Below the pieces are notes generated by a model that saw only the letters and a program-made list of their open reading frames with translations, did no database searches and was not told the DNA's origin. The translations under genes were made by a program, and so were the position numbers. A stretch of DNA of 64,000 bases. Origin: Nymphaea colorata (lineage: Eukaryota; Streptophyta; Magnoliopsida; Nymphaeales; Nymphaeaceae). The stretch lies in contig NC_045142.1 in the NCBI RefSeq assembly GCF_008831285.2, positions 22,197,354 to 22,261,353 of the forward strand. Direction: 5' to 3'. Positions within the stretch are counted from its first letter, which is position 1; the number at the start of each line of letters is the position of its first letter. Positions 36,111 to 47,341 of this stretch are shown here, piece after piece.

Positions 36111-38004
36111 AAAAATTTATTTGAGGATCAAAAAGTTTGAGTGTGACAATTTAAGTCTCAAATCGAGCATGAGTCTGATTTGATTTCATGTGAATGCCAA
36201 TTTTTTTCTGTGTGGGATTCCATATTAGTTTTAGAAACCTATGTTTGAGTCCAAATCAGAGCCTCAGTCCAACTGTGGGATATCTAATTAGGTTGGATCC
36301 AGTAAATGGTGAATCTAAACTGGTTAGGAGAAGAGCTTGTTACCATTAAATGATATAGACAAACAAACCCGAACTGCTCCCACCTTAAGCTTGTGCTCCT
36401 AATATGACATATCCAACTCACCCTCTAACAATTTTCATTTTCACTTATAAAAAAACTAACAAATTAAAACAATTAATCAACCTTGTTATAAACTTTTTAA
36501 TATTTCTAAAAATTTTCAATACCAAATAAAATTTTCACATAATGGGAGCTGGTCATAGAAAAAGATGATAAGTCTCAAGGTGGGACCCACACTTTTGTTA
36601 ATATTGGCTTCATTTTAAAGGCAAAGTTAATATTTGGAAGGGCACCTATATGCGTATAAAAATAAATATTAAATTTATCAGTATAAAAATATAAGAAATT
36701 TTAAAGAGCTGTGTGGGCAACTCCAGTCCACATGTAGCTATCTTATACCGACAATTCTCCAAAATAAGCATTAAAAAATAATTATATCATCTTCGCCAAC
36801 TTTCATAGACGTTGATGCCTCCTTTAAAAGGTAGATGAAAAGACGAAAGTGTTGGCCAAGATTTTAAACATAATTTGGAAGAAGCCTAATAACTTTGAGG
36901 TTTTTAGTATAGTCTGCATTTTTTTGAACAACTCACTAATGGCTGTCATTTTAAACATTAAGGAGGCGTTTGATATGTCTAGAATCACTGAATTTTAGAA
37001 TCAGAACACTCATTTTTAAAACTTGAAATTATTGAACCGACAGAGTATTTTGTTTTTAAAATTAGGAAACTAACATTTAAAATTTTGATTCCATTTTAGT
37101 TTGACGAGGAGTTGAGATTTTTGAATCAAAATTCTAAACCATCAAACACAAAAAGTTCAAGAATAGTTTCATCTTTATGCACTGTCCTTTAAAAATCGAG
37201 AAACGAGTTTTGTTATTATAGGAACCCTGGGGAAGGGAGCTGCGAGAAAATGCCAGAGACTCGTATTCGGCATTTATTTACAAAATATGGTAGTAATAAG
37301 AATTATTTGAAAAATAAGGCCCTTTCCATAATTATAGCGAAATGTTTGGTGGTTAAACAGAAAAACTCTTTTATGCGAAACTTGGAGTATACGGGCTGCT
37401 GAGAACCCCTACCTCTCGGCTTGTTCGCTCGCTCGCTCTCTCTCGCTCTCTCTCTCTCTTCATTTTGGAGACGTTGGGAGAGCCGCGACCTCTTCAGCGG
37501 CCCCCTTTCCGGCAAGAAGGCTCATCTTTGGACTTCACATGGTACCCTTCCATCACATCAATCCCCTTTTTATACTACTGTTGTTGTTGAAAAAGCGTCT
37601 GTAGTCAAATTTTGCCGGTTTCAAACGAAGCAGTTTTCCCTGGTTTGGTTGATTTGATTCAAGAAAAGTAGGAAAAAATAGTTTATTAGGCCGTGAGTAG
37701 TCGGTTTTCTTGTGGTTTCTTCTGTGGAACCGTTTTTCTGTGGGATGAAACAATTTCAGAACTCTCCCTCTGCGGACGAATCATTTTCAGAACTCCTCAT
37801 ATCAGTGGAGGAGGCAATTTTCCTCTTGAATGCTGAATCACTTTATCTGTGACATTAACCTCTCGAATTCCTTCGTCGTTAATTGATGACTGCTATCTCC
37901 ATTTTCTTTGTAGTGCGGGAGTTTCTTTCATAACTAAGAGCGGTAGGATTACATATGAATGAAAGAACAATGACCAAAGACTGAGTTGATGAAACTCTTT
38001 CAAG

Positions 38005-39843
38005 ATGTCAAGCATGCTCAGAACTGGCCTCCTACCGAGCCAATTGCTTACCACCTTGCGTTCATCTTCACTACCCATCAATCTACTTAGACAAATTCAT
38101 GCCCAGTTTGTTGTGAATCCTATTTTGTGCCCAACCCTTCACATTTTCAACTCTATAATCCACGCCTATGCTCTCACTGCTGCACCCAAGCAAGCCTTCA
38201 CCTTCTATGTGGCTTATGCCCACCTGCTTCAACCCAACAATTTCACTCTCCAGTTCCTTCTCAAGGCGTGTTCTCGATCATCCTCTGTTTGGGAGGCGTT
38301 TCAAGTCCACACCGTCTGTCTGAAGTTAGGGTTTCATTCCTACACTTTCCTACAGAATGCTCTTGTGCATCTTTACAGCGTTTGTGGTCAGTTAGGTCTA
38401 GCGCGCAAAGTCTTTGATGAGATACCTCAACGGGATCTGGTGTCTTATAACTGTATGGTTCATGGGTATGCTGAGTCCGGGGATATGGATGCTGCCTTTA
38501 GGCTGTTTGAGCAGATACATGAGCCTAATGTTATCACAAGGACAGCAATGGTTGTGGGATATGCTGCAACAGGTGATATTGAATCTGCAAGGAAAATGTT
38601 TGATGAAATGCCAGAACGTGATCTGGCATCCTGGAATGCTTTGATTACGTGTTATGCCAAGTGTGGGATCCCAACTGAAGCTATTGCCTTGTTCAGGCAA
38701 ATGCAGGAATGTGGCATCAGGCCAAACGCGGTGACAATCACAACGTTGCTGTCTGCATGTGCCAGCATTGGAGCCCTGGACATGGGCAAGTGGATACATG
38801 TTTATTTGAACAAGAACGGATTTCATTTGGACTTCCATTTGGGCTCTGCATTGGTGGACATGTATGCTAAATGTGGGAGTATTGAGTTGGCTTTGCAAGT
38901 CTTCAATTCATTAGGGGAGAAAAATCTATGTACATGGAATGCCATGATCAATGGTTTGGCAATGCATGGCCATGCAGAGCAAGCATTGGTTGTGTTTAAC
39001 CAATTGCTGGACCATGGAACCATGAGACCAGATGAAGTTACACTTGTTGGAGTCCTTACAGCTTGTAGTCATGGAGGATTTGTTGATGAAGGTCTAAGAC
39101 ACTTCCACTTCACAGCCAAGAAATATGGGGTGGCCCTGGTCCTGGAGCATTATGCATGCATAGTTGATCTTCTGAGTCGTTGTGGTCTGCTCAAGGAAGC
39201 TGAGGAAGTTATCAAGAGTATGCCAATTGAACCTGATATTGTTGTTTGGAGGGCTTTGTTGGGTGGTTGCAGATTGCACAAGAATGTGGAATTTGGAGAG
39301 AGAGTTATAGCAGAAATGAACGCCAGTAGTAGTGGAGATTATGTCCTTCTTTCTAACATCTATGGCTCTACTGGTAGATGGGAAGATGTGGAGGATGTGA
39401 GGAGAAAAATGAAGGCGAAGGGGATTAAGAAGGAACCAGGTTTTAGTCTAATTGAGATCAACAATACTTTACATGAGTTCATTTCAGGTGACAAGTCTCA
39501 CCCTAGATACACAGACATATATGCAAAATTAGAGGAGCTGACACTAAATATGTCTGCAGAGGGATACATAGCAGAGACAGGACTGGTGTTGTATGACATA
39601 CATGAAGAAGAGAAAGAGCAGGCCCTTGGCCTTCACAGTGAGAAGTTGGCAATAGCTTTAGGGCTTATAAGTACATCCCCTGGTGTCACTCTTAGGATTG
39701 TGAAGAATCTTAGGGTGTGTGGTGATTGCCATTCAGCAACAAAATTCATATCTAAGATTTGCAATCGAGAAATCATAGTTCGGGATAGAATTAGATTCCA
39801 CCATTTCAAAGATGGTTTGTGTTCATGTAAAGATTACTGGTAA
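38005..39843 (+). CDS. PLS-class PPR protein with DYW domain (organelle RNA editing factor)
   Basis: A single uninterrupted ORF of 612 codons. Degenerate PPR/PLS repeats run from about residue 45 to 430, with typical motifs such as NALVHLYSVCG, ARKVFDEIPQRDLVSYN, SWNALITCYAKCG and ALVDMYAKCGS. E and E+ motifs follow (DYVLLSNIYGSTGRWEDV, KEPGFSLIEI). The C-terminus is a complete DYW cytidine-deaminase-like domain with H544-S-E546, C572-G-D-C575, the second zinc ligands in CSC, and the terminal residues DYW. Family knowledge: such proteins bind a specific organelle transcript and carry out C-to-U editing in plastids or mitochondria. The first ATG gives a short serine/leucine-rich leader compatible with organelle targeting. 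The editing target cannot be read from the sequence. No introns, as usual for this family. Confidence 0.95.
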   Translation: MSSMLRTGLLPSQLLTTLRSSSLPINLLRQIHAQFVVNPILCPTLHIFNSIIHAYALTAAPKQAFTFYVAYAHLLQPNNFTLQFLLKACSRSSSVWEAFQVHTVCLKLGFHSYTFLQNALVHLYSVCGQLGLARKVFDEIPQRDLVSYNCMVHGYAESGDMDAAFRLFEQIHEPNVITRTAMVVGYAATGDIESARKMFDEMPERDLASWNALITCYAKCGIPTEAIALFRQMQECGIRPNAVTITTLLSACASIGALDMGKWIHVYLNKNGFHLDFHLGSALVDMYAKCGSIELALQVFNSLGEKNLCTWNAMINGLAMHGHAEQALVVFNQLLDHGTMRPDEVTLVGVLTACSHGGFVDEGLRHFHFTAKKYGVALVLEHYACIVDLLSRCGLLKEAEEVIKSMPIEPDIVVWRALLGGCRLHKNVEFGERVIAEMNASSSGDYVLLSNIYGSTGRWEDVEDVRRKMKAKGIKKEPGFSLIEINNTLHEFISGDKSHPRYTDIYAKLEELTLNMSAEGYIAETGLVLYDIHEEEKEQALGLHSEKLAIALGLISTSPGVTLRIVKNLRVCGDCHSATKFISKICNREIIVRDRIRFHHFKDGLCSCKDYW

Positions 39844-41610
39844 TAAAACAAAAACTAAGTGATTCATTTGTCAAAATTTTGACCTTGCCCTTGAATTTTC
39901 TTGATCTCATTTTTGTAGTTGCATGGAAACAGTGACTGAAGGTTGTCAAACTTTATTGACAGCACAAGCAGGAGAAAGTATTTGAGACCCAAAAAAAGTT
40001 ACAAGGGGACAGAAAGTGGAACGGAAGTCACTTTTCCAATGTATGCTCCATCCGAATGAACTTTTCACATGAGCTAACTACATTAGAGTGCATTTCTGAT
40101 ATCCATGGTGTTTTTGAACTGAAAGAAATGCCAGTCACTCTTTTACAGTTAGATAGACCCATGCAATGTGCTCAGTCTCTTCGTCTGACTGGTTGCCGTT
40201 GCTGCCGTTTTGGAGGTTCTTTGCTAGTATAAACCTTCCTATGCATCACAGTTGATCCTGTAAAGATAGTTGCACAGATAGGGCCATCCTTTGAAGGTTC
40301 CTCAAGGAGCACTCATAACCTTCTGATAATCAGCTTGGTATTTGCTGCTGAAAGCATAATTTTCTTGGTCTGCATAAAGAGGGGCTCTCTCATTCTGCAC
40401 CCAAATGATTACAAGGTTTCTGGTGCTCACCTTGTTGATCTCCTTTTCATCGACATTTTCATAGCCACCAATACACCCAGATAAGCAATGAAATGTCTGC
40501 CAAAATCTGCTCCAGCAGGTCAACGGAAGTCTTTTCTCTCTTCATTTAAAGTGCTTGCATTTGTGGAAGCTCATTATCTAGTACATCTATAGTCATCTTA
40601 AGCAGAACCTGAAAGTGGTGCCAATTCATAACACACCTGAAACTTTCTTTGGTGACATGATTTGTCAGGAAAGCTTGGCGATGAGAAACCAAATGGCATA
40701 ATATAAATTCTTTTGGAGCTTGTTGTACCCTGTAACCCGTAATACACCAACTACCAAGATACTTTTGGGCATAGGATCATGTATGGAAAGTCCAACATGA
40801 GCATAATGAAGAATTAATGGCAATCTGATGCTTGTCTGCTTGATATGGAATCAAAGTTTTCTTTTTTTTTTTTTTGGTTTCCTTTCTGATTTCACTCGTT
40901 TCTGTTTTCTATCTGTTAATTAATAGCAGTGTACTGTTGTTTCCAGTTAACCTTTTTGCATTTTGTCTGTCTCATGGTTGTGCGTCTCTTACGGTAATTA
41001 TCATGTTTACTGACTAGGGGTTCTTGATGGTGGCATCAGTTTTCATCGATAAACAGGATGCTTTAACTGGACATGCAAATATATATATAAAAAAAAAAAC
41101 TGTACATATGTTGTTACCCATCAACACATATAATGGAGCATGAATTGCTTACTGAAGAAGATATAAATTTTTTTAATACTTTTACTGTATATCTAATACA
41201 TCTAGATAAGTTAGGCAGTCACATGTAACAATCCAAAACCTTTTGCAGTTTTTTATATAAGGAAGGGCACTTTGCTCTTATTCATAGTTAGTCTTGCTTT
41301 TCTGAAATGTCTGATGCCCTAAATGGAATCCTTATGGTCCATTGAAAATTTGAAGCACCATATTTGGCATATGAAGCGACTTCTATGTTTCCAATTATCA
41401 GAAAAATAGAAAATTATCAACTGGTTCCTTTTGAGTTTGAGTTTATAATATCCTGGAAATGCAGAAGTTCATCCATGGGATCCCTCATGTCTGAGTTTGT
41501 GATATCCTAAAAAATCTCGCTTTTCCAAAAGTGTTATTCATACACAAGGGCAAGAACTGATTGTAAGTTCTGAAAATTTATCAGGGTTGGCATGGAAACT
41601 TGAGACCATA
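39844..41610. other. Spacer between the two PPR genes
   Basis: No gene recognised in 1.8 kb. A 73-codon minus-strand ORF at 40302-40523 has a balanced composition (for example KYQADYQKVMSAP) and might be a small relic exon, but I do not recognise it. There is an A-rich run near 41090. The segment just before 41587 reads TTTATCAG, which resembles a splice acceptor, so an upstream exon of the second PPR gene is possible. Confidence 0.45.
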
Positions 41611-43521
41611 ATGCCCTCAAAAGTGTTTGACGAAATGCCCCAGCCAAGTTTGCACTACTATACCTCCAGAATTGTCAGCCTAGCACGTTCTGGTACAATC
41701 CACAGTGCACGCCTGTTGTTTGATAGATTGCCTCAGAAGGACTTAGTGTCTTGGAATGCCATGTTATCAGCATACTCACAAACTGGGTATCATAGAGAAG
41801 CATTGTGTTTGTTTATGGACATGAGAATGGCAGGGCTTAGCTGTGATCCTTACTCTTTTACTGCTGCTGTCAGTGCATGTGCTAATGCGGGTGAGCTCAA
41901 TCATGGCAAAAAATTGCATGGTTTGATTATTTCTCTGGGGTTTGATTCATGCTTGCCTGTTTGCAATTCACTTATAGACATGTATGGCAAGTTATTTCTC
42001 CCATTCTGCTCTTTGACTATCGTTGGGCACATGAAGGAGCTCAATTATGTGTCGTGGTGCTCTCTGCTTTCATCATATGTGCAATCAGGATTACTTGAGG
42101 ATGCCAATTGTGTGTTTAATGAAATGCCAGAAAGGACAGTTGTTGCATGGAATACTATGATTGCTGGTTATGCTTGCCATGGGGATGTCGGTTCATGTTT
42201 TAATTTGTTTAAGGAAATGAGGAGGACTGGCAAATCCCCTGAGCTCCCGACATTTTTGAGTCTCATGAGTGTATGTTATGATGCAGGGCATGCTTCTCAT
42301 GGCCTTATGTGCCATGCCTGCATAGCAAAGTCTGGTCTGGACATGGTGGTAGAGGTGACCAACTCACTTCTTAGCTTCTATGCTAAATTTGATTGCTTGC
42401 AGGAAGCCACTAAGCTCTTTAAATGTCTGGATCATCGTACACATGTATCATGGAATGTGATGATTGATGCCCACATGAGACATGAGAATATGGATGAGGC
42501 CTTTACTTTGTTTCAGTTGGCACCTGAGAAAAACATTATTTCCTGGACTATCATGATTGTGGGGTGCACCAGGAATGGGTATAGCAAACTGTCACTAGAC
42601 CTCTTTGTTAAAATGCGGGCAAATCAGCTTCAACCGGATGATTTTACTTTTGGAGCTGTGCTTCATGCATGTTCTAGCTTAGCATTACTTGGACATGGTA
42701 AGGTAGTACATGCTTGCATTGTTCGAATGGGTTTCTGTTCTTCTGTTTATGTTGCTAATGGTTTGATCAACATGTATGCCAAATGTGGGGACTTGCTTGA
42801 AGCAAACAAAGTGTTTGGTGCTATAAAAAACAAAGACAAAATTTCTTGGAATGCATTGATCAGTGGGCTTGGACAGCATGGCAAAGCTGAGGAAGTGTTG
42901 AGACTCTTCAAGACAATGGTTGTGTCAAATATGAGGCCTGATAAGGTCACTTTCATTGGGTTGTTGATAGCATGTAGGCATAGTGGTCTGTTCGAACAAG
43001 CGTGGCAGCATTTTGAGTCTATGATCCATGATTACGGGGTCACACCCGATGCTGATCATGTAGCATGCATGATTGATATTTTAGGTCGAGCTGGGTCTTT
43101 GAGAGAGGCATGTTCCCTTGTCAAGGATTCTTACAACACAGAGGTTGATGTCAGTGGTTCATTGCTTGTCTCGTGTCTGCTGCATGGAGATGTTGACCTT
43201 GCGAGGAGAGTAGCAGGAAACTTATTACTCATGGAGCCAAAGGAGGAGGTTGGTTATGTCTTACTATCCAACTTATACTGTGGCCTTGGCCAGTGGCTGG
43301 AAGCTCAGAGTGTGAGGAAGTATATGGTCAAGCAAGGGGTAAGGAAGCAACCTGGTTGTAGCTGGATTGAGGTGAAAAACAACGTAGTAGCTTTTGTGGC
43401 GGGTGACTCTTCGCATCCTGAAATCAATGTCATCTGCAAAATTTTGCACTCATTAGCTAGCCAAATGGGAAGCAATAGTTATAACCCGTTAGATTCAGAA
43501 AGCAATCTCAGTTCAAAATGA
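41611..43521 (+). CDS. E-type PLS PPR protein, likely counterpart of Arabidopsis At2g36980
   Basis: One ORF, 636 codons from the ATG at 41611. The frame is open upstream to a non-ATG codon at 41587, and the ATG version begins in the first repeat (VFDEMPQ). PPR repeats cover most of the protein (SWNAMLSAYSQTG, NSLIDMYGK, APEKNIISW, NGLINMYAKCGD, SWNALISGLGQHG). An E/E+ region follows (YVLLSNLYCGLGQW, PGCSWIEV). The protein ends shortly after AGDSSHPE with no DYW domain. Order and wording of motifs match my recollection of At2g36980, a mitochondrial PPR, including GAVLHACSSLALLGHGK. Being E-type, it would need a deaminase partner in trans if it acts in editing. The neighbouring DYW gene is a different protein, not a close duplicate. 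Confidence 0.92.
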   Translation: MPSKVFDEMPQPSLHYYTSRIVSLARSGTIHSARLLFDRLPQKDLVSWNAMLSAYSQTGYHREALCLFMDMRMAGLSCDPYSFTAAVSACANAGELNHGKKLHGLIISLGFDSCLPVCNSLIDMYGKLFLPFCSLTIVGHMKELNYVSWCSLLSSYVQSGLLEDANCVFNEMPERTVVAWNTMIAGYACHGDVGSCFNLFKEMRRTGKSPELPTFLSLMSVCYDAGHASHGLMCHACIAKSGLDMVVEVTNSLLSFYAKFDCLQEATKLFKCLDHRTHVSWNVMIDAHMRHENMDEAFTLFQLAPEKNIISWTIMIVGCTRNGYSKLSLDLFVKMRANQLQPDDFTFGAVLHACSSLALLGHGKVVHACIVRMGFCSSVYVANGLINMYAKCGDLLEANKVFGAIKNKDKISWNALISGLGQHGKAEEVLRLFKTMVVSNMRPDKVTFIGLLIACRHSGLFEQAWQHFESMIHDYGVTPDADHVACMIDILGRAGSLREACSLVKDSYNTEVDVSGSLLVSCLLHGDVDLARRVAGNLLLMEPKEEVGYVLLSNLYCGLGQWLEAQSVRKYMVKQGVRKQPGCSWIEVKNNVVAFVAGDSSHPEINVICKILHSLASQMGSNSYNPLDSESNLSSK

Positions 43522-45748
43522 AAATTGTAAAGTCTAGTGACTTTTGCTATCAGGGTGGTGACCACAGTATGGCAGGTAAAGACAGGCACAGTCAGGTCTC
43601 CATTGCCTTTGCAGATTCTCTGGATAATAATGAGTCCAGAAGGGAAATGTCACATGATACAGCTCTGTATTCCTACATGCAAAAAGGGGCAGACAGGGAA
43701 TGGCCTAGTCAATTTCAAAAGATGGTGAAACTTCACTAACAGTCCAAGTGCTTTATTGTTGCATGGTAATGAGTGTCCACCAGAGAAGTTAATGTGATAA
43801 TGAGATTGGTGGACATCTTAGGGTTCTGGAGTTCAAATGCCTGAGGAGCTATGCCCCAGTTTCCCTGTAGACCTTCAGCCTTGAAAATATAATATAAGAA
43901 AAAGAAATTGGGTAAAATTGTTAGACAGCTATCTTGTCTCAAAGGAGTTCATGAAATGCCGTGCTATTTTGCTCAAGGAAAACAATTCTATGTACTGAGA
44001 AAGGGTTATTATGAACCAAGTAACTGTTGTCATGTTCAATTTTAGGACAGAAAATCTGGGCTTGTGAGATGCACGAGGACTTTTTTTTTTCTTTAAATGG
44101 TGCTTTTATTTGTTTTTTGGATTGTGCTGCTCATTTATGCATCTTTCAGTGCCATTAATTCCTACCAGTATTCCATGCATGCACAGGTAAGTTTGTCAAG
44201 TTCTCCTACTCGTATGTTCTCTTATGTGTCTGGGACATTTTTTTGCCCCAAAAACATTTAAAAGGAACACTTTACATACGTTGAGTTTGCAACCTCTAGT
44301 TTCCCTTCTGCATTACATCATCGTTATGTTCTTTTCCTTTTTGTTATTGGTTGTTTCATTGTTGCTACAATGTCTATCCTGTTCTAAAATAACTTTATAC
44401 TGTGAAGTTGTAGGTGCCGTAAGGAGTGGATGGTTTGACTTCCTAATAAGTCAAGTATAGTAGGCTCTTCCAAATGGATGAAGGTATGTTACAGCATTTG
44501 GATCTTTAAACTCTAAACCTTCAGCTAGCAAGGGGACTTTGATCATGGCACCTTCACCTAGTAGAACTCAATGATTTTATTTAGATCAGATAAGCTTTTG
44601 GTGGTTACCTGAATTGTTATTTTTCAGCTACTAAATTTTTTGCTTCCTATAGTCTCTACTGCTGGTGTTCCAAGTTTTTTGCCTTTTTCACTTTTTTTGA
44701 TAGGGAAGCTGGATAGGGAGTTTCTTTCCCTTGAATTTCTTTTGTGAGATTTTCTCTTGTTCACTTTGAACTGAACTTGATACCTGTTTCCAGTTAGTAA
44801 TGCTTTTCAGTTATTGTCTTGTATTAAACAGAAAACTTTTCCATTGCCAGCAACTCTCGCGAGTGCTGTTTATTGGCTTTATAGATTTATCTTACAATGT
44901 CATCTTCCTCTAGCTGCTGTTTTTACGTGGTCCTCAGGAGATGACCTTACTAATGTCTCCAGGAAGCTGTAGAACTGGATATGTTTGATCCATAATATCG
45001 AATATAATAAGCTTCCAGAACGCAGTTATTTTGGAAAATTTATGACGACGAAGTCAATGTATTTGAAGAGTATGATGAGAATCCATTGTGATTACTGTTT
45101 GAATTAAAAAATAATAATTTTTTGATAGATATTTCTTATAGATCTATTTTTTGCCAAAGGTCTTCCTGTCGAACATGGTTAAAGCACTCACAAAGTGTAG
45201 GGAAAAAGCTCATGATATCAAAGCTTTGTGAGTGCGCTTTGTACAAGCAAAGCCCGTTAGGGAGGCGGTCAAGATAGCGAAAGAAACCGGTCGGTGGAAT
45301 TGGTCGGAATCAGTGAAGGGACGAACTCATGCATGTCTATGGTAGCAGGGAGCCCCGCAATTTTCATGCTCGCGGCGTCTCATTTTTTTTTTCACTTCCC
45401 CTAAACTTGTTATTTATTTTATCTAAAACTTTTTAGAGATTTTACCTTTCTGAGATCTCGAAAGAGGTTCATCACAAACAAAGTTTGTGGTTTTGAAAAA
45501 TGGATATTACCAATTTTCTCATGGATATTGTTTTGGAACCAGCTGGATCATCTATGCATGGTATCATTTACTGCGAGCTTCATGTTGGTGACCATATTTT
45601 TCTTGGAACCAGTAGTCCTGTTTGATTGGTACTCAAATGGTGAAAAGATTATCTGAACAGTGCTGGAGATATATCTATACTAATAAAGCATTGTGTGATT
45701 CATGTCATGTTCTCAAAATTTTGGCTGATTTTTTTGACTTATCAGCCC
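43522..45748. other. Intergenic region
   Basis: No gene seen in 2.2 kb. A degenerate 73-codon frame overlapping the end of the PPR gene (43518-43739) is not family-like. Near 43740-43880 there is a B-box-like GAGTTCAAATGCC preceded by GGTAATGAG, weakly reminiscent of a SINE. The rest is T-rich non-coding DNA. An upstream non-coding or coding exon of the L18a-like gene may lie here, since TTATCAG precedes 45746. Confidence 0.4.
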
Positions 45749-46446
45749 ATGTATTCAGGGCAAACTGTAAATGACAAGGACCTCGTTGGAAGGTACTCCC
45801 TGATCAATGATACAGCAGAAGACGTTCGGGTGGGGATATATGACAAGCCCCTTCCCTGCTTTGGGTGTGGGATAGGATGGTTTTCGTGAGTCTCTATCTC
45901 CCTCCCTCTCTTGTGCATGCATACACACACACACATACACAAACTTGTGCGAAAGAATGCAAATGACTTGGACCTAGGACATTATGTATGTGGAGACTTG
46001 ATCAAGATTGGTTAAAGTAACAGCAACAATTTCGAATCCCTATTTTGGACCTGTCATTTGAGGTATGATGATGGGAAAATTTTGAAATCTTCGAAAGATC
46101 ACTGGAAATTTGTTTGTATTGTGATAACTGGTTCATCATTCACTTTATGTGTCGTGTATTTTATATTGCTAAATTTTTCTTTAGAAAGCCCAGGAGGTTT
46201 TTTCAAGAATGAAATATCTCTCTCTTTCTCTCTCTCCCTCTCTCGCGCGCGTGCGTGCACACACACTCATGTATTATATTGTTCATTGTTGACGAATTGG
46301 AAATTGATGGTGCATCATCTTCTCAGGTTTTTACTGGGATTTGCTTTCCCAGTCATGTGGTACTATGCCACCATCCTGTATTTTGGTAGCTACTATCGGA
46401 AGGACCCAAGGGAGCGTTCTGGTCTGGCAGCTTGTTCCTTTGCTGT

Positions 46447-46484
<38 letters not shown>

Positions 46485-46613
46485 GTTTAGCTGCTGAACA
46501 TTTTGGTCGTGTAAACAGTGTTTTAAAATGGTATATCTTGTGTGCTGTTGTAGGCTTTGGCATGCACAGTGGCTGTTATCATCATCATGGCTGTTCTACT
46601 GTTTTTGAAATAG
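45749..46613 (+). CDS. 60S ribosomal protein L18a-like small membrane protein
   Basis: Three exons, 45749-45885, 46327-46444 and 46554-46613, join in frame to 104 codons. The protein has a hydrophilic N-terminus (DTAEDVRVGIYDKPLPC), then CFGCGIGWFSFLLGFAFP, a first membrane segment, a polar loop SYYRKDPRERSGLAAC, and a second hydrophobic segment (ACTVAVIIIMAVLLFLK) at the C-terminus. This is the layout of the plant 'L18ae-like' family (LPxCGxGIGWF, DYREKPG loop), which is membrane-associated and is not a ribosomal subunit despite its name. The start is uncertain: the ATG lies 3 bp after an acceptor-like TATCAG, so an upstream exon may add N-terminal residues. Intron 2 begins with GTAA followed at once by a CT microsatellite. 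Confidence 0.82.
46449..46480. repeat. (CT)n microsatellite in intron 2 of the L18a-like gene
   Basis: Sixteen CT units begin four bases inside the 109-bp intron, directly after the GTAA donor. Length changes here would alter intron size close to the splice site. Confidence 0.95.
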
Positions 46614-47297
46614 CAGCTGATGCCATACATTTGTACCATCATGTTCATCCCAGCTGTCATACATGTGAAGGTGAACAAGTTTGGGGATCACTGAATGGGA
46701 TGGCATCCTCTACAGATACTGGATCTTGTGTAGTCTGTACATAGTAAATGGTGACTACAGATAATGGAATACTAACTTTTACAGATATTGTGGAAATTGT
46801 GCAGTGCCTTGTGTCGAAATTTTTCTGGCATGGGTCTGTGGTTTTCAACTAGTTTTTCCTTAAAATCTATCAGATCGAAATGGACAGGTACTTTTCGTGA
46901 AAGCGAGTCATTACTTTCAGAACAATTCGAACTTAATACGGTCTCCTTGTTGGGGTTGGTGTAGTAGCAAACATGAGGAACTTCAATGACTTCGAGATCC
47001 GTTTTGGATGCAAAGGGTTTGTCTACACAAAGTGGTTCGTTTCTTTTGTGTGACTTTGCACACAGCTAGCGCAATACGCTTCTGGGGACGCGGACAGGTA
47101 AAGAACATAATTCTCATACAGTTTGCGAGTCTATCATCAGGATTAAAAGGTTGAGGCTTTCGTGATTTTTACCCATTTTTGCTGAATTAGATTTTATATT
47201 TGTACCTAACATGATCCTTTTCAGAAAGTATGGTTTTTTGTTAAACATGCCCTTTTTTGTTAGAAAGTATGTATGTGTGTGTGTGTGTGCGTGCGCG

Positions 47298-47341
<44 letters not shown>

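Larger units (their letters stand above)
28458..38004. other. 9.5-kb gene-poor region between the DHD/SDH cluster and the PPR genes
   Basis: No credible host gene. From the left: the copy D promoter region, which is AT-rich with no clear TATA box; a copy of the GGGGC dispersed repeat at about 29930-30080; a stretch of ATCCGAATCTGA/CGGATATGGAT-type words at 30640-30910; regions rich in GGCCCGGGC and GGGTACCCGG words at 31140-31210 and 31730-32230; the retroelement-like block listed separately; and then a leader-like CT-rich tract at 37420-37470 that may belong to the DYW PPR gene. Confidence 0.5.

Noticed and set aside
41587-41610. Start of the E-type PPR protein at 41587
   Set aside because: That codon is TTG. 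The in-frame ATG at 41611 is the first normal start, though an upstream exon remains possible.
43740-43900. Third SINE
   Set aside because: Only a B-box-like word and a weak A-box-like word. No tail, pairing or target duplication.
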